From the NCBI RefSeq assembly GCF_023822005.2, contig NZ_CP098806.1, positions 5,764,501-5,828,500 on the forward strand: a DNA stretch of 64,000 bases, written 5' to 3'. Of this stretch, positions 43,340-51,799 are shown piece after piece. Each line of letters starts with the position of its first letter. Position 1 is the stretch's first letter. Source of the stretch: Dyadobacter fanqingshengii. GTDB taxonomy: Bacteria; Bacteroidota; Bacteroidia; Cytophagales; Spirosomataceae. The notes under the pieces are model-generated. The model searched no databases. It saw only the letters and a program-made list of their open reading frames with translations, and was not told the origin of the DNA. Both the position numbers and the translations under genes were made by a program.

Positions 43340-43969
43340 TCAATTCACTTTGATCACCTGATCGTCCTCATCATCCGGTTTTTTAGCCTCCGGATCTTCG
43401 GGGAAATGGGTAGTCGTCGTGGTTGATGAAGGTGTAAATGGCGTATACGGTTGCGGCTCAGGCTCCGGGGCGATCGGATCCACCGGAGGCGGAGGGGTTG
43501 TCGGATACACAGTTGTATTGGTTTGATATTCCTTATCTCTCTGGCGAAGGATCAGAAACGCACCAATCGCGATCAGCACGATAGGCCAGAAATATTGTTT
43601 GAATTGATACCAAAGCGGGAAGTCATCAACAAGCATCACCGCTCCGAAAAATATCAGCACACCGCCCAGGATCATCACTGTCTGGTCCGACTTCTTTTTA
43701 TCCGACACCGGATCCAATGGCCGTGGAGGGTTTGAGTCAAATGATGTGTTGGTTGTGTAAATCGTTTCGACTGGCCCTGTCGGCAACACCGCCCAAAGAA
43801 TGATGTAAATGAATGCAGTCATTCCAAATGTTGGCGGAATGGGCAGCAGCAACATTACAACGAACAGCACGCGGACTATAACAACATCAATTTGAAAGTA
43901 TTGAGCAATTCCGGATGCGACTCCTCCAAAAACTGCCTGGTCAGGTATGCGATGCAATTTCTTTTCCAT
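43340..43969 (-). CDS. PspC domain protein with LiaI-like second module
   Basis: 209 residues. The PspC domain (about 1-62) opens KLHRIPDQAVFGGVASGIAQYFQID, followed by a membrane segment. A second module (VMILGGVLIFFGAVMLVDDF and YFWPIVLIAIGAFLILRQ) repeats the LiaI pattern. The C-terminus is Pro/Thr/Glu-rich (TTPPPPVDPIAPEPEPQ) and ends acidic. Phage-shock PspC proteins respond to inner-membrane stress; here the gene leads an operon with two Lia-type proteins behind a good promoter. Confidence 0.82.
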   Translation of the reverse strand: MEKKLHRIPDQAVFGGVASGIAQYFQIDVVIVRVLFVVMLLLPIPPTFGMTAFIYIILWAVLPTGPVETIYTTNTSFDSNPPRPLDPVSDKKKSDQTVMILGGVLIFFGAVMLVDDFPLWYQFKQYFWPIVLIAIGAFLILRQRDKEYQTNTTVYPTTPPPPVDPIAPEPEPQPYTPFTPSSTTTTTHFPEDPEAKKPDDEDDQVIKVN

Positions 43970-43994
43970 GATTAGCTTAGCGTTTATTTGTAAT

Positions 43995-44026
43995 CAAAGG
44001 TAGTAGGTAATGCAAGATACTGCAAA
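43995..44026 (-). promoter_or_regulatory. Bacteroidota-type promoter of the pspC-lia operon
   Basis: On the minus strand: TTTG (44023-44026), 20-bp spacer, TACCTTTG (43995-44002). It lies 25 bp before the PspC start codon and is one of the best matches to the TTTG/TAnnTTTG pattern in the window. Confidence 0.7.
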
Positions 44027-44117
44027 TCGGAAAATTATTATCGGCGGGAGGGCGTGTTGAGCGGGTCTTTTTAGTGAGAACTACAAATTATTGACTTTTG
44101 GGAGGGATTTTGAGGGC

Positions 44118-44741
44118 TTATTGTTCTTCCAAAGCTTCAAGAATGTCCATCATGCTGCCGAAATCTTTATAACCCGGGCGGATTTCTTCGCTTCCGCGTA
44201 ACGCAATGCCAATGTTGGGGAAAAGTTCTGTTAGAGCGCTTACAGTGTATTCATTATCAAGTCCGAAGCCAATCAGGATTGGATATTCGCCAGCCAGGTT
44301 TCCCAGGACTTGCATCCAGTTTTCCGTAAGCTCTGCTTCATTGTCACTTTCCAGCAGGAAATGCGACACTTCTCCTTCGTAACGACTTAGTATGGAGTTG
44401 ATTTCATCGGCTTCGTAAAGGTCAACGCTTATTCTGAGAATCAGCGGGAGGTTCAGTTCGCTTTTCAGATAGTTCAACAGTCCGGGCGCTTCCACTTGCA
44501 CGGAATGTACGGGATAACTGGCTAATGTCTGAATGATGGCCGCAGGGTCCGTTTGTGCGGTTTCGGCGATCAGGTTCACGCCTGCCAGCCAGGAGCAGAT
44601 ATCTTCGAATTTTTTTGGAGAAATATAATTGGGAGAATCTTCATCAATTGAAAAACCAAGCATTTCAACTCCCATCCCCGCACAATAACGCGCATCGGAC
44701 AAATTAGTAACATTGCTGATTTTTACTGTTCTGGTAAGCAT
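44118..44741 (-). CDS. TrpF-like beta/alpha barrel protein lacking the catalytic cysteine
   Basis: 207 residues. The start (TVKISNVTNLSDARYCAGMGVEMLGF) and the end (GIALRGSEEIRPGYKDF, the phosphate-binding SGVE..PG.KD region) follow phosphoribosylanthranilate isomerase. However, the KICG motif that carries the general base Cys reads KISN, with Ser9 in place of Cys. No trp genes are nearby; the upstream neighbours are DUF2442 and DUF4160. It may be a TrpF paralogue with another role. Fold confidence is moderate; TrpF activity is doubtful. Confidence 0.68.
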   Translation of the reverse strand: MLTRTVKISNVTNLSDARYCAGMGVEMLGFSIDEDSPNYISPKKFEDICSWLAGVNLIAETAQTDPAAIIQTLASYPVHSVQVEAPGLLNYLKSELNLPLILRISVDLYEADEINSILSRYEGEVSHFLLESDNEAELTENWMQVLGNLAGEYPILIGFGLDNEYTVSALTELFPNIGIALRGSEEIRPGYKDFGSMMDILEALEEQ

Positions 44742-44765
44742 TGTGGGTATTGTTAATCGTCGATG

Positions 44766-45023
44766 TCATGAATGTATATGGCCGGCGTGAAGCTGTTCAA
44801 CGGGAAATATCATATCCCAATCTTCACCCCAAACTATCGTTCCGTTTTCAATCTTAAATTGCTGGAACTTCTTATGATCCAAGTATTTGTCGTGCTGCGG
44901 ATGCGGATTATTTCGCAAAAAGTCTCCAAAGTCCACAACCTGCTGTTTATTATCATTGAATTTGACTAAAATTTTATACTCAGACAGATACTCAGCAGCG
45001 ATAACATGAATGGCTAAGGTCAT
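44766..45023 (-). CDS. DUF2442 domain protein
   Basis: 85 residues. The segment YLSEYKILVKFNDNKQQVVDFGDFL (about 13-37) and the ending FKIENGTIVWGEDWDMIFPVEQL follow the DUF2442 pattern. Its start overlaps the DUF4160 stop by 4 bp (ATGA), so the two are translationally coupled. The pairing of these domains recurs in many genomes and has been suspected of being a toxin-antitoxin-type module, but there is no proof. Confidence 0.78.
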   Translation of the reverse strand: MTLAIHVIAAEYLSEYKILVKFNDNKQQVVDFGDFLRNNPHPQHDKYLDHKKFQQFKIENGTIVWGEDWDMIFPVEQLHAGHIHS

Positions 45024-45322
45024 AACCTCTTCGTTATTTTAAGAATTGAAACCTTCTTTTTTAATACAAAAAAATCTGTCCAGCTATTCACAATGACTTC
45101 CGCGTAAGCTTCAATTACTTTTTTAGCCTCTTTAAATTGAACAGCTGGTAAAGCTTCAACGCCTGAAACTTCACGCAACCGGACTTCCTTCAACTTGCCT
45201 TCTTCGAAGAATATTTCAAATACGGTTTCAAACTCGTTATATGATACATGCACATGAATGGGCAAGTGGTCATTTGAATAGAAATAGAAAACAATTCCGA
45301 AATATTCCAGGATTTTAGGCAT
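45020..45322 (-). CDS. DUF4160 domain protein
   Basis: 100 residues. The N-terminal IVFYFYSNDHLPIHVHVSYNEF segment is the DUF4160 signature (Y-S-x-D-H-x-P-x-H-x-H-V), rich in histidines that could bind metal or RNA. It precedes DUF2442 with a 4-bp overlap. A CAAAATTA stretch at 45345-45352 gives TAATTTTG on the minus strand, a possible -7 box without a clear partner. Confidence 0.78.
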   Translation of the reverse strand: MPKILEYFGIVFYFYSNDHLPIHVHVSYNEFETVFEIFFEEGKLKEVRLREVSGVEALPAVQFKEAKKVIEAYAEVIVNSWTDFFVLKKKVSILKITKRL

Positions 45323-45372
45323 ACAAATCGCATAGTGTGTAAGTCAAAATTACTCAAAAGATTCTAAAAAAT

Positions 45373-45420
45373 AAGGACAATGACTACAAGGCGGTTATGC
45401 ATCTTGTTGTCATTGTCCTT
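45373..45420 (-). terminator. Terminator of the galactose operon
   Basis: Arms AAGGACAATGACTACAAG (45373-45390) / CTTGTTGTCATTGTCCTT (45403-45420), 17 of 18 paired, 12-nt loop. On the minus strand it is followed by a T-rich tail (TATTTTTTAG), so it ends the transcript that contains galM. The long stem may also protect the message. Confidence 0.8.
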
Positions 45421-45443
45421 CTCAAAATAATCCGAGCGCAGTA

Positions 45444-46583
45444 CTACTTAGCCGAAAACCGATATTTCGTTGTCGTCTGATACGTATCCCCTGGGTTCAA
45501 AACCGTGGTTGGGAATTGAGGTTGGTTTGGGGAGTCTGGGTAATGTTCTGTTTCGAGGCAGAAGCCAAATCTTTTGACGTAAGTGGCGTTTTTGCCTTTT
45601 AATGTTCCGTCCAGGAAGTTACCGGTGTAGAACTGAACGGCGGGTTCGGTGGTGAAAGCTTCTAATTTCCTACCACTTTCAGGATCTGTTGCCGTTGCGA
45701 ACAAAACCAAGCCTGGTTCTGAGCGTTTCAGCACCCAGCAATGGTCGTAGCCGCCGCCGTTTTTGATCTGCTCGTCTTCAACTTTGTTAATCCCTGCCGA
45801 AATTTTAGTAGGCTTTCTGAAATCAAATGGCGTCCCTTCAACAGCACGCAGCTTTCCGGTCGGGATCAACGTCGTGTCAACAGGCACAATGCTGTCAGAC
45901 TCAATTTGGATTTCATGATCAAGAATGTCCCTTTTCAAACCCGTAAGGTTGAAATAAGAGTGGTTCGTAAGATTTACAACGGTCGCTTTGTCTGTTGTTG
46001 CCGTATAATTGATGGTCAATGCATTATTGTTATCCAATGTGTAAACCACTTTTACAGTTAATGTTCCCGGATAACCTTCCTCCATATCCTTACTAACATA
46101 TTCGAGTTGAAGACCCACAACCGAATCCTGATTGATCTCCGTTGCCTTCCAGATCACTTTATCAAAACCCTTAATGCCACCGTGCAGGGCATTCGGGCCA
46201 TTATTTATTGCCAGTTTATACTCCTTATCATTCAGCTTAAACTTCCCTTTCGCAATCCGGTTACCATAGCGACCAACCAATGCGCCAAAAAACGGATGAC
46301 CAGCCAGGTAAGGAGCCAGCGAATCAAAACCCAGCACGACATCAGCAAATTCGCCGTTTTTATCCGGAGCAGTCAATTTGGTAATAATGCCGCCATAATT
46401 GGTAATGTTGACCGTCATTCCCTTTGCGTTGGTAAGCGTGTAAAGGTCCGCTTCCTGGCCATCGGAAAGTTTGCCGAAAGATTCTTTTGAAATCGTACTG
46501 ATCATTTCTTCTTTGTTTGATTTGGAGCAGCTGAAAAGGTAAAAGCTGGTCAGCGCGGTGAGTAAAAGGAATATCTTTTTCAT
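45444..46583 (-). CDS. galM: Aldose 1-epimerase (mutarotase), lipoprotein
   Basis: 379 residues with a lipoprotein signal (FLLLTALTSFYLF, lipobox LFSC, Cys about 19), so it is anchored in the periplasm rather than cytosolic. The mutarotase pattern is complete: NYGGIITKLTAPDKNG, GRYGNRIAKGKF (about 104-115), NNGPNALHGGIKGFDK (His), TNHSYFNLTG (His, about 205-214) and the Glu in FCLETEHYPDSPN. It interconverts alpha and beta anomers of galactose or glucose. It lies 40 bp after galK in the same operon. Confidence 0.9.
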   Translation of the reverse strand: MKKIFLLLTALTSFYLFSCSKSNKEEMISTISKESFGKLSDGQEADLYTLTNAKGMTVNITNYGGIITKLTAPDKNGEFADVVLGFDSLAPYLAGHPFFGALVGRYGNRIAKGKFKLNDKEYKLAINNGPNALHGGIKGFDKVIWKATEINQDSVVGLQLEYVSKDMEEGYPGTLTVKVVYTLDNNNALTINYTATTDKATVVNLTNHSYFNLTGLKRDILDHEIQIESDSIVPVDTTLIPTGKLRAVEGTPFDFRKPTKISAGINKVEDEQIKNGGGYDHCWVLKRSEPGLVLFATATDPESGRKLEAFTTEPAVQFYTGNFLDGTLKGKNATYVKRFGFCLETEHYPDSPNQPQFPTTVLNPGDTYQTTTKYRFSAK

Positions 46584-46623
46584 GTCAGTGGTTAAAGGTT
46601 TGCCTTAGAATAGTTTTGCAAAT

Positions 46624-47802
46624 TCAAATAATCTCTTCCGTGCCTGTGGTAATTTTTACTTTATAGCAAGGCAGGTCAATCTGATATTCTTCCTGGTAAG
46701 CTGCTTTCATTTTTTGTTCAAAAGCATCAACTGCATCTTTTTTAACGAGATTAATGGTGCAACCGCCAAATCCGCCACCCATCATTCGGGCTCCCAACAC
46801 GGAAGGATCCGCTATCGTCTGGTCTACCAAAAAGTCAAGTTCCGGGCAGCTTACTTCATATTCGTGCTGTAATCCCTGATGCGTTGCGTACATTTTTTTG
46901 CCAAAATCTACCAGATTTTCTTCTACGAGCAAATCGCAAGCATCCTGAACGCGTTGAATTTCTTCTGTGATGAACTTGCATCTGCGGTACACAATGTCTC
47001 CCAGTTCATCCTTATGTGTTTCAACCAATGCCGGAGTCGCGTCTCTAAGACTATGCACTTCCGGATAATATTTTTGCAGGATTGCAGTGCCTTTTTCGCA
47101 TTCAAGGCGGCGTGTGTTGTATTCCGAGCTGGCCAGGGAATGTTTGACGCTCGTGTCACAAAGCACCAAAAGATAGTCCTGCATCGGAAACGGGAAATAT
47201 TCGTATTCCAATGAGCGGCAATCGAGCCGGATCACGGATTCTTCTTTACCGAATGCCGAAGCAAACTGGTCCATAATGCCGCATTGCACGCCAACATATT
47301 CGTTTTCGGCCTTTTGAGACATTTTTACAATGCTGAACCGGTCAAGACCCAGCTCATACAATTCATTCAATGCAAATAAAAGGCAGCATTCTAATGCCGC
47401 TGAGGATGATAGCCCTGCGCCTACCGGCACATCTCCGCCAAAGGTGGTCTGGAAACCGCCTATTTTAAGTCCTTTTTTATAGATCTGCTCAATAATCCCC
47501 AACTGATAATGCGGCCAGGATTGCGCTGGTTTGGAAAGATCTTCAATAGAAAATGAATAAGTTTCATCCAGATCGGCTGCGTGTAAAATGACCTGATCGT
47601 CTTCTCTTGGCTCAATCACAAAATACACTGCTTTATCCACACTGGCTGGAAGCACAAAACCATTATTATAGTCTGTATGCTCGCCGATCAGGTTAATTCT
47701 TCCGGGCGAACGAAAAGTCCTTACTTGTTCAGGATTTGAGGTTTCACCAAACTTTTGGAAATACTTTTCCTTTATTTTTTCTACTATATCTGATTGTTGC
47801 AT
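46624..47802 (-). CDS. galK: Galactokinase
   Basis: 392-residue GHMP kinase. Galactose-binding signature GRINLIGEHTDYNNGFVLP (about 31-49), ATP loop VPVGAGLSSSAALE (about 126-139), and the third motif MMGGGFGGCTINLV (about 338-351) are intact. It phosphorylates alpha-D-galactose to galactose 1-phosphate. GalT and GalE are not in this window. It is located between a hydroxyacid dehydrogenase (23 bp upstream) and galM. Confidence 0.94.
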   Translation of the reverse strand: MQQSDIVEKIKEKYFQKFGETSNPEQVRTFRSPGRINLIGEHTDYNNGFVLPASVDKAVYFVIEPREDDQVILHAADLDETYSFSIEDLSKPAQSWPHYQLGIIEQIYKKGLKIGGFQTTFGGDVPVGAGLSSSAALECCLLFALNELYELGLDRFSIVKMSQKAENEYVGVQCGIMDQFASAFGKEESVIRLDCRSLEYEYFPFPMQDYLLVLCDTSVKHSLASSEYNTRRLECEKGTAILQKYYPEVHSLRDATPALVETHKDELGDIVYRRCKFITEEIQRVQDACDLLVEENLVDFGKKMYATHQGLQHEYEVSCPELDFLVDQTIADPSVLGARMMGGGFGGCTINLVKKDAVDAFEQKMKAAYQEEYQIDLPCYKVKITTGTEEII

Positions 47803-47825
47803 TAATCTTCTGATCTGATGATGGC

Positions 47826-48767
47826 TTAATAACCTTTGCGCAGGTCCACTTCATTGACAATATTTCCTCCATTCTCCATTGCAAAAATGTTATTAAGGAA
47901 TAAATCCACTTTTCCCATATGCTCGTTACTGTGCCCACCGCCCGTGTGTTGCGTAAGGATCACATTTTCCATAATCCAAAGCGGGCTGCTTTCCGGCAAA
48001 GGCTCAATTTCGGTCACATCTAAAACAGCGCCATCCAGGTATCCGGATTGAAGCACGTCGATAAGTGCATCTTCGTCCGTTGTGCTGCCTCTGCCTACGC
48101 TTGCGTACACGCTGCGTTCTTTCATTTTGGAAAAGAATGTCTGATCAACAAAATGCTGCGCAGTTCCGGGAAGCGTGTTGATCACCAGGTCTGCAAAAGG
48201 CAGTTCAGTGAAAAGTTCTTCTTTGCTATGCAGGTCGGCCTCGCGAGAAGTACGGGCCATTAAATGCGTGGTGCAGCCAAATCCTTTCAAAATCGCATTG
48301 ACAGCCAAACCGATTGTCCCTGCCCCCAAAATGACCACATTCTGCTTATAAAGGATTTTCAGCTCCGCCCTAAGCTTTGCTCCGATCCATTCTGATTTTT
48401 GTTTGAGCAATGTCAGTGTGTCCAGTCCGCGGTATAGTGCAAGGACGCCGCCCACGATGGACTCGGCACAGGGACGCGCAAACCAATCACCCATATTGGC
48501 CACTTTCACACTTTCATTAATGGTTACAGATGCATATTGGTCAAATCCAGCCGAATCCAGCTGCCAGAATTTCAAATTATCGGAAGCATTGGAAAACCAT
48601 TCAACCGGCGGGTTCCCAAGAATATAATCTGCTGTTTTAAAGGCTGCCAGGCTTTCGTCCACAGTCGTCGTCTCGGTACGAAATTGAAGGTTATGATGGG
48701 GCTGCAGTGCTTCACTGAGGTTATTTCTCAGCGATTCATCCAGCAGGGAATAACAGTATATGGTCAT
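47826..48767 (-). CDS. D-2-hydroxyacid dehydrogenase family protein
   Basis: 313 residues. NAD-binding loop VVILGAGTIGLAVNAIL (about 148-164), VINTLPGTAQHFVDQ, the Arg segment SVGRGSTTDEDAL, the Glu in DVTEIEPLPESSPLW, and the catalytic His in TQHTGGGHSN. This fits GhrA-like enzymes that reduce glyoxylate, hydroxypyruvate or similar 2-oxoacids. The usual H-x-A-G is H-T-G-G here. It lies in the galactose operon, where its role is not obvious. Confidence 0.82.
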   Translation of the reverse strand: MTIYCYSLLDESLRNNLSEALQPHHNLQFRTETTTVDESLAAFKTADYILGNPPVEWFSNASDNLKFWQLDSAGFDQYASVTINESVKVANMGDWFARPCAESIVGGVLALYRGLDTLTLLKQKSEWIGAKLRAELKILYKQNVVILGAGTIGLAVNAILKGFGCTTHLMARTSREADLHSKEELFTELPFADLVINTLPGTAQHFVDQTFFSKMKERSVYASVGRGSTTDEDALIDVLQSGYLDGAVLDVTEIEPLPESSPLWIMENVILTQHTGGGHSNEHMGKVDLFLNNIFAMENGGNIVNEVDLRKGY

Positions 48768-48832
48768 TTGCTGTTTTAGTTTTAAAGAAGTAAAGTAAAG
48801 AGTTTTACCTGTGTTAAGATGCTTTTGCCTTT

Positions 48833-49348
48833 TTAAATCTTCTTAAGGATTTTCTTTCCCCGCGCAACAAAAGCGGGTTTTTCATATTCCAATGCTTCTT
48901 CAATGATGATACGCAGTTCCTTTTTTATGTCCGGATAAATGCGTGAAAAGTTGTAAAGGATAGTCAGGGAAAATGCCCTGATTGCGATAGCAACTTGACG
49001 GTTTTGGATAAATTCAAAACACACATCCATTAACCTGCCGTGCAGTTCTTCCGGAATTTCAGCCTCCTGTAAAATCCGGACACTGTTGCGGATAACGGCA
49101 TCATGAATATCTTTTCTTTCGAGCTGATCAACCAATGAACCAATGTGCGGCTCCATCAGGTCCGGTCGCTCCCTGCCTGCCATGCTGACGCTGTAAGCAG
49201 CGCGCTGGGCCAGCCTGTAATCGTCGGAAAGAAAGCAGTCCATCAATTCGGCAAAATACGCGCTGTCCAGGCAAGCATATGCGGCTACTTCGGCTGCACG
49301 CCTTTTGGATTGCATCGGATCTGCCATTAATGTGCTGCGAATGTTCAT
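48833..49348 (-). CDS. Helical-repeat (HEAT-like) protein
   Basis: 171 residues if it starts at ATG 49348; ATG 49327 is also possible. A start at 49396 is unlikely since it lies inside the fumC-distal hairpin. The sequence is a run of amphipathic helices (AAEVAAYACLDSAYFAELMDCF, RLAQRAAYSVSMAG, DAVIRNSVRILQEAE, QVAIAIRAFSLTILYNFS), like HEAT repeats used for protein binding. No catalytic residues are seen. It heads the galK-galM transcript. Confidence 0.68.
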   Translation of the reverse strand: MNIRSTLMADPMQSKRRAAEVAAYACLDSAYFAELMDCFLSDDYRLAQRAAYSVSMAGRERPDLMEPHIGSLVDQLERKDIHDAVIRNSVRILQEAEIPEELHGRLMDVCFEFIQNRQVAIAIRAFSLTILYNFSRIYPDIKKELRIIIEEALEYEKPAFVARGKKILKKI

Positions 49349-49365
49349 GAGCGTGGTAATAATCA

Positions 49366-49402
49366 AAATAAATGCTCCACCGGTCCGGCAGAGCATTTAT
49401 TT
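49366..49402 (-). terminator. Terminator after fumC
   Basis: Perfect 12-bp stem AAATAAATGCTC (49366-49377) / GAGCATTTATTT (49391-49402), 13-nt loop. It lies 17 bp past the fumC stop on the minus strand and separates fumC from the helical-repeat gene. Confidence 0.75.
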
Positions 49403-49418
49403 AAATGTTTGTCTCAAA

Positions 49419-50819
49419 CTATTTGTTATCGCCAACCATTTCTTCCGGTTTTACCCACGCGTCAAACTCATCCGGCGTCAGGTAACCCAGCGCAACAGCG
49501 GTTTCTTTTAGCGTCGAGCCGTTTTTATGGGCAGTTTGCGCAATTTCCGCTGCTTTGTAATAACCAATTTTCGTATTTAAAGCGGTAACCAACATCAGCG
49601 AGTTATTTACGTGCTTTTTAATGTTCTCGTGCAAAGGTTCGATGCCCACCGCGCAATTATCATTAAAGGAAACGCAGACATCGCCGATCAGACGCGCCGA
49701 ATGCAGGAAGTTGTAAGCCATAAGCGGCTTAAAAACATTCAATTCAAAATGTCCGTTGGAACCGCCAATCCCGATTGCCACATCATTGCCCATCACCTGC
49801 GCCGCAACCATTGTCATCGCCTCGCATTGCGTAGGGTTTACTTTCCCCGGCATGATAGAGCTTCCGGGCTCATTGTCAGGGATATGAATTTCGCCAATCC
49901 CCGAACGTGGGCCTGACGACAACATGCGAATGTCGTTACCAATTTTCATCAGGCTCACAGCAACCGTTTTCAGTGCGCCGTGCGCTTCCACGATCGCGTC
50001 GTGTGCTGCTAATGCTTCAAATTTATTTTCGGCAGTGATAAATGGCAGTCCGGTTAACGCGGCAATGTGGCGTGCAACGTTTTCGGAATAACCCTCAGGT
50101 GTGTTAATACCCGTTCCAACAGCCGTTCCGCCCAATGCAAGTTCTGAAAGGTGCGCCAGTGTGTTGTAGATCGCGCGTAAACCGTGATCCAATTGAGAAG
50201 CATAACCCGAGAATTCCTGCCCTAATGTCAGTGGGGTCGCATCCATGAAGTGCGTACGACCGATCTTAACCACACTTCTGAAAGCCTCTGATTTGGCCTT
50301 TAATGTATCCCTGAGCTTGATAATGCCCGGAATGGTCACATCTACGAGAATTTTATAAGCGGCAATGTGCATGGCCGTCGGATATGTGTCGTTAGAAGAC
50401 TGTGACTTGTTCACATCATCGTTGGGATGAAGGAATTTTGATTTATCAGCCAGCTCGCCGCCTTGCAATACATGACCCCGATAAGCGATCACCTCATTAC
50501 AGTTCATATTGGACTGCGTTCCCGAGCCGGTTTGCCATACAACAAGCGGAAACTGGTCGTCGAGTTGTTCGGTCAAAATTTCATCACAAACCTGACCGAT
50601 CAGGTCGCTTTTTTCTTTCGCAAGAATGCCGACTTCGTGGTTGGTAATAGCAGCGGCCTTTTTCAAATATGCAAATGCCTTGATGATTTCCTTAGGCATT
50701 TTATTGATATCCTGGGCAATAGGGAAATTCTGGATCGAGCGTTGCGTTTGTGCGCCCCAGTATACATGAGCCGGCACTTGCACTTCACCCATGGTATCTT
50801 TTTCTATACGGTATTCCAT
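49419..50819 (-). CDS. fumC: Class II fumarate hydratase
   Basis: 466 residues, matching the usual FumC length from ATG 50819 ([16 protein letters not shown]). It interconverts fumarate and malate in the TCA cycle. Substrate segments [15 protein letters not shown] (about 99-113) and the superfamily signature [14 protein letters not shown] (about 318-331) are intact, as is the [21 protein letters not shown] helix. The upstream 8-residue extension to 50843 is probably not translated. Confidence 0.94.
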   Translation of the reverse strand: MEYRIEKDTMGEVQVPAHVYWGAQTQRSIQNFPIAQDINKMPKEIIKAFAYLKKAAAITNHEVGILAKEKSDLIGQVCDEILTEQLDDQFPLVVWQTGSGTQSNMNCNEVIAYRGHVLQGGELADKSKFLHPNDDVNKSQSSNDTYPTAMHIAAYKILVDVTIPGIIKLRDTLKAKSEAFRSVVKIGRTHFMDATPLTLGQEFSGYASQLDHGLRAIYNTLAHLSELALGGTAVGTGINTPEGYSENVARHIAALTGLPFITAENKFEALAAHDAIVEAHGALKTVAVSLMKIGNDIRMLSSGPRSGIGEIHIPDNEPGSSIMPGKVNPTQCEAMTMVAAQVMGNDVAIGIGGSNGHFELNVFKPLMAYNFLHSARLIGDVCVSFNDNCAVGIEPLHENIKKHVNNSLMLVTALNTKIGYYKAAEIAQTAHKNGSTLKETAVALGYLTPDEFDAWVKPEEMVGDNK

Positions 50820-50965
50820 TTTTTTATTAGTGAGAATGAACAATCGGGATTATGCGGTAAAGTTAGGATTGGACTTTCAGTTTTTGGTGTTTTTCAAGGA
50901 TAAATGTTTATTAGGCAAAAAGAATGTATGAATCATGAATTTTCAAATCACTTTTTATTTAAATT

Positions 50966-51700
50966 ATGAAACCAAAACTCAACGTTTACCAGGATTATGA
51001 AACAATGAGCCTTGCCGCGGCCGAGCGTGTAATGGCTCTACTTTCCAAAAAACCCACCGCGGTTATTTGTCTGCCGTCCGGCAGCACACCTCTTGGCATG
51101 TTTGAAATTTTGGTAACTGCAAACCAAAAAGGCATGACAGATTTTTCCCAATGCGTTTTTATCGGCCTCGATGAATGGATCGGTTTCGGAGCGGAGGACG
51201 ATGGGGGATGCAGAAATTTACTGAACAAGGATTTTCTCAAACCAATCGGTTTACGCGAAGATCAGATCGTGTTTTTTGATGGAAAAGCGATTGATCCGGA
51301 GGAGGAATGTGCGCGTGTTAATAAGGTTGTGGCAAGTCTCGGCGGCCTGGATCTGATCATCCTCGGCGTGGGCATGAACGGTCATCTTGCTCTTAATGAG
51401 CCGGGAACGCCCTGGGACAGTTATGCGCATGTTTCAGAGCTGGAAAACGTAACTAAAGAGGTCGGACAAAAATATTTTAAGCAACTAACAGTTATTAATC
51501 AGGGGATTACGGTTGGGATCCGGCACATTATGGAAGCAAAAACGGCAATCCTGATGGCGTCGGGAAGTGCAAAAGCGGCGGTTATTCAGCGTGCACTGGC
51601 ATTTCCTGTCACACCAGCGTTCCCCGCGACGGCTTTGCAAAACCACATGAACGCAGAACTGCTGCTGGATGCTGAGGCGGCGAAGTTGATAGAATATTAA
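50966..51700 (+). CDS. Glucosamine-6-phosphate deaminase / isomerase family protein
   Basis: 244 residues, NagB/6-phosphogluconolactonase superfamily. Phosphate loop CLPSGSTPLGMFEIL (about 35-49), the Asp in IGLDEWIGF (about 68-76) and GVGMNGHLALNEPGTPW (about 133-149, His and Glu of the active site) are in order. NagB removes ammonia from glucosamine 6-phosphate to give fructose 6-phosphate. The Asp-Asp pair and the N-D-G-H motif are slightly changed (M-N-G-H), so a related sugar-phosphate deaminase is also possible. It is a single gene. Confidence 0.8.
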   Translation: MKPKLNVYQDYETMSLAAAERVMALLSKKPTAVICLPSGSTPLGMFEILVTANQKGMTDFSQCVFIGLDEWIGFGAEDDGGCRNLLNKDFLKPIGLREDQIVFFDGKAIDPEEECARVNKVVASLGGLDLIILGVGMNGHLALNEPGTPWDSYAHVSELENVTKEVGQKYFKQLTVINQGITVGIRHIMEAKTAILMASGSAKAAVIQRALAFPVTPAFPATALQNHMNAELLLDAEAAKLIEY

Positions 51701-51799
51701 AATGCGTAATAAAGAGTTGCTGATAATCAGCCAAGTGCAGAGAATTTCGTTTAAGTGGGATGTGATTTTTATTTATAGCGGCCTAATCCATATGAATAA

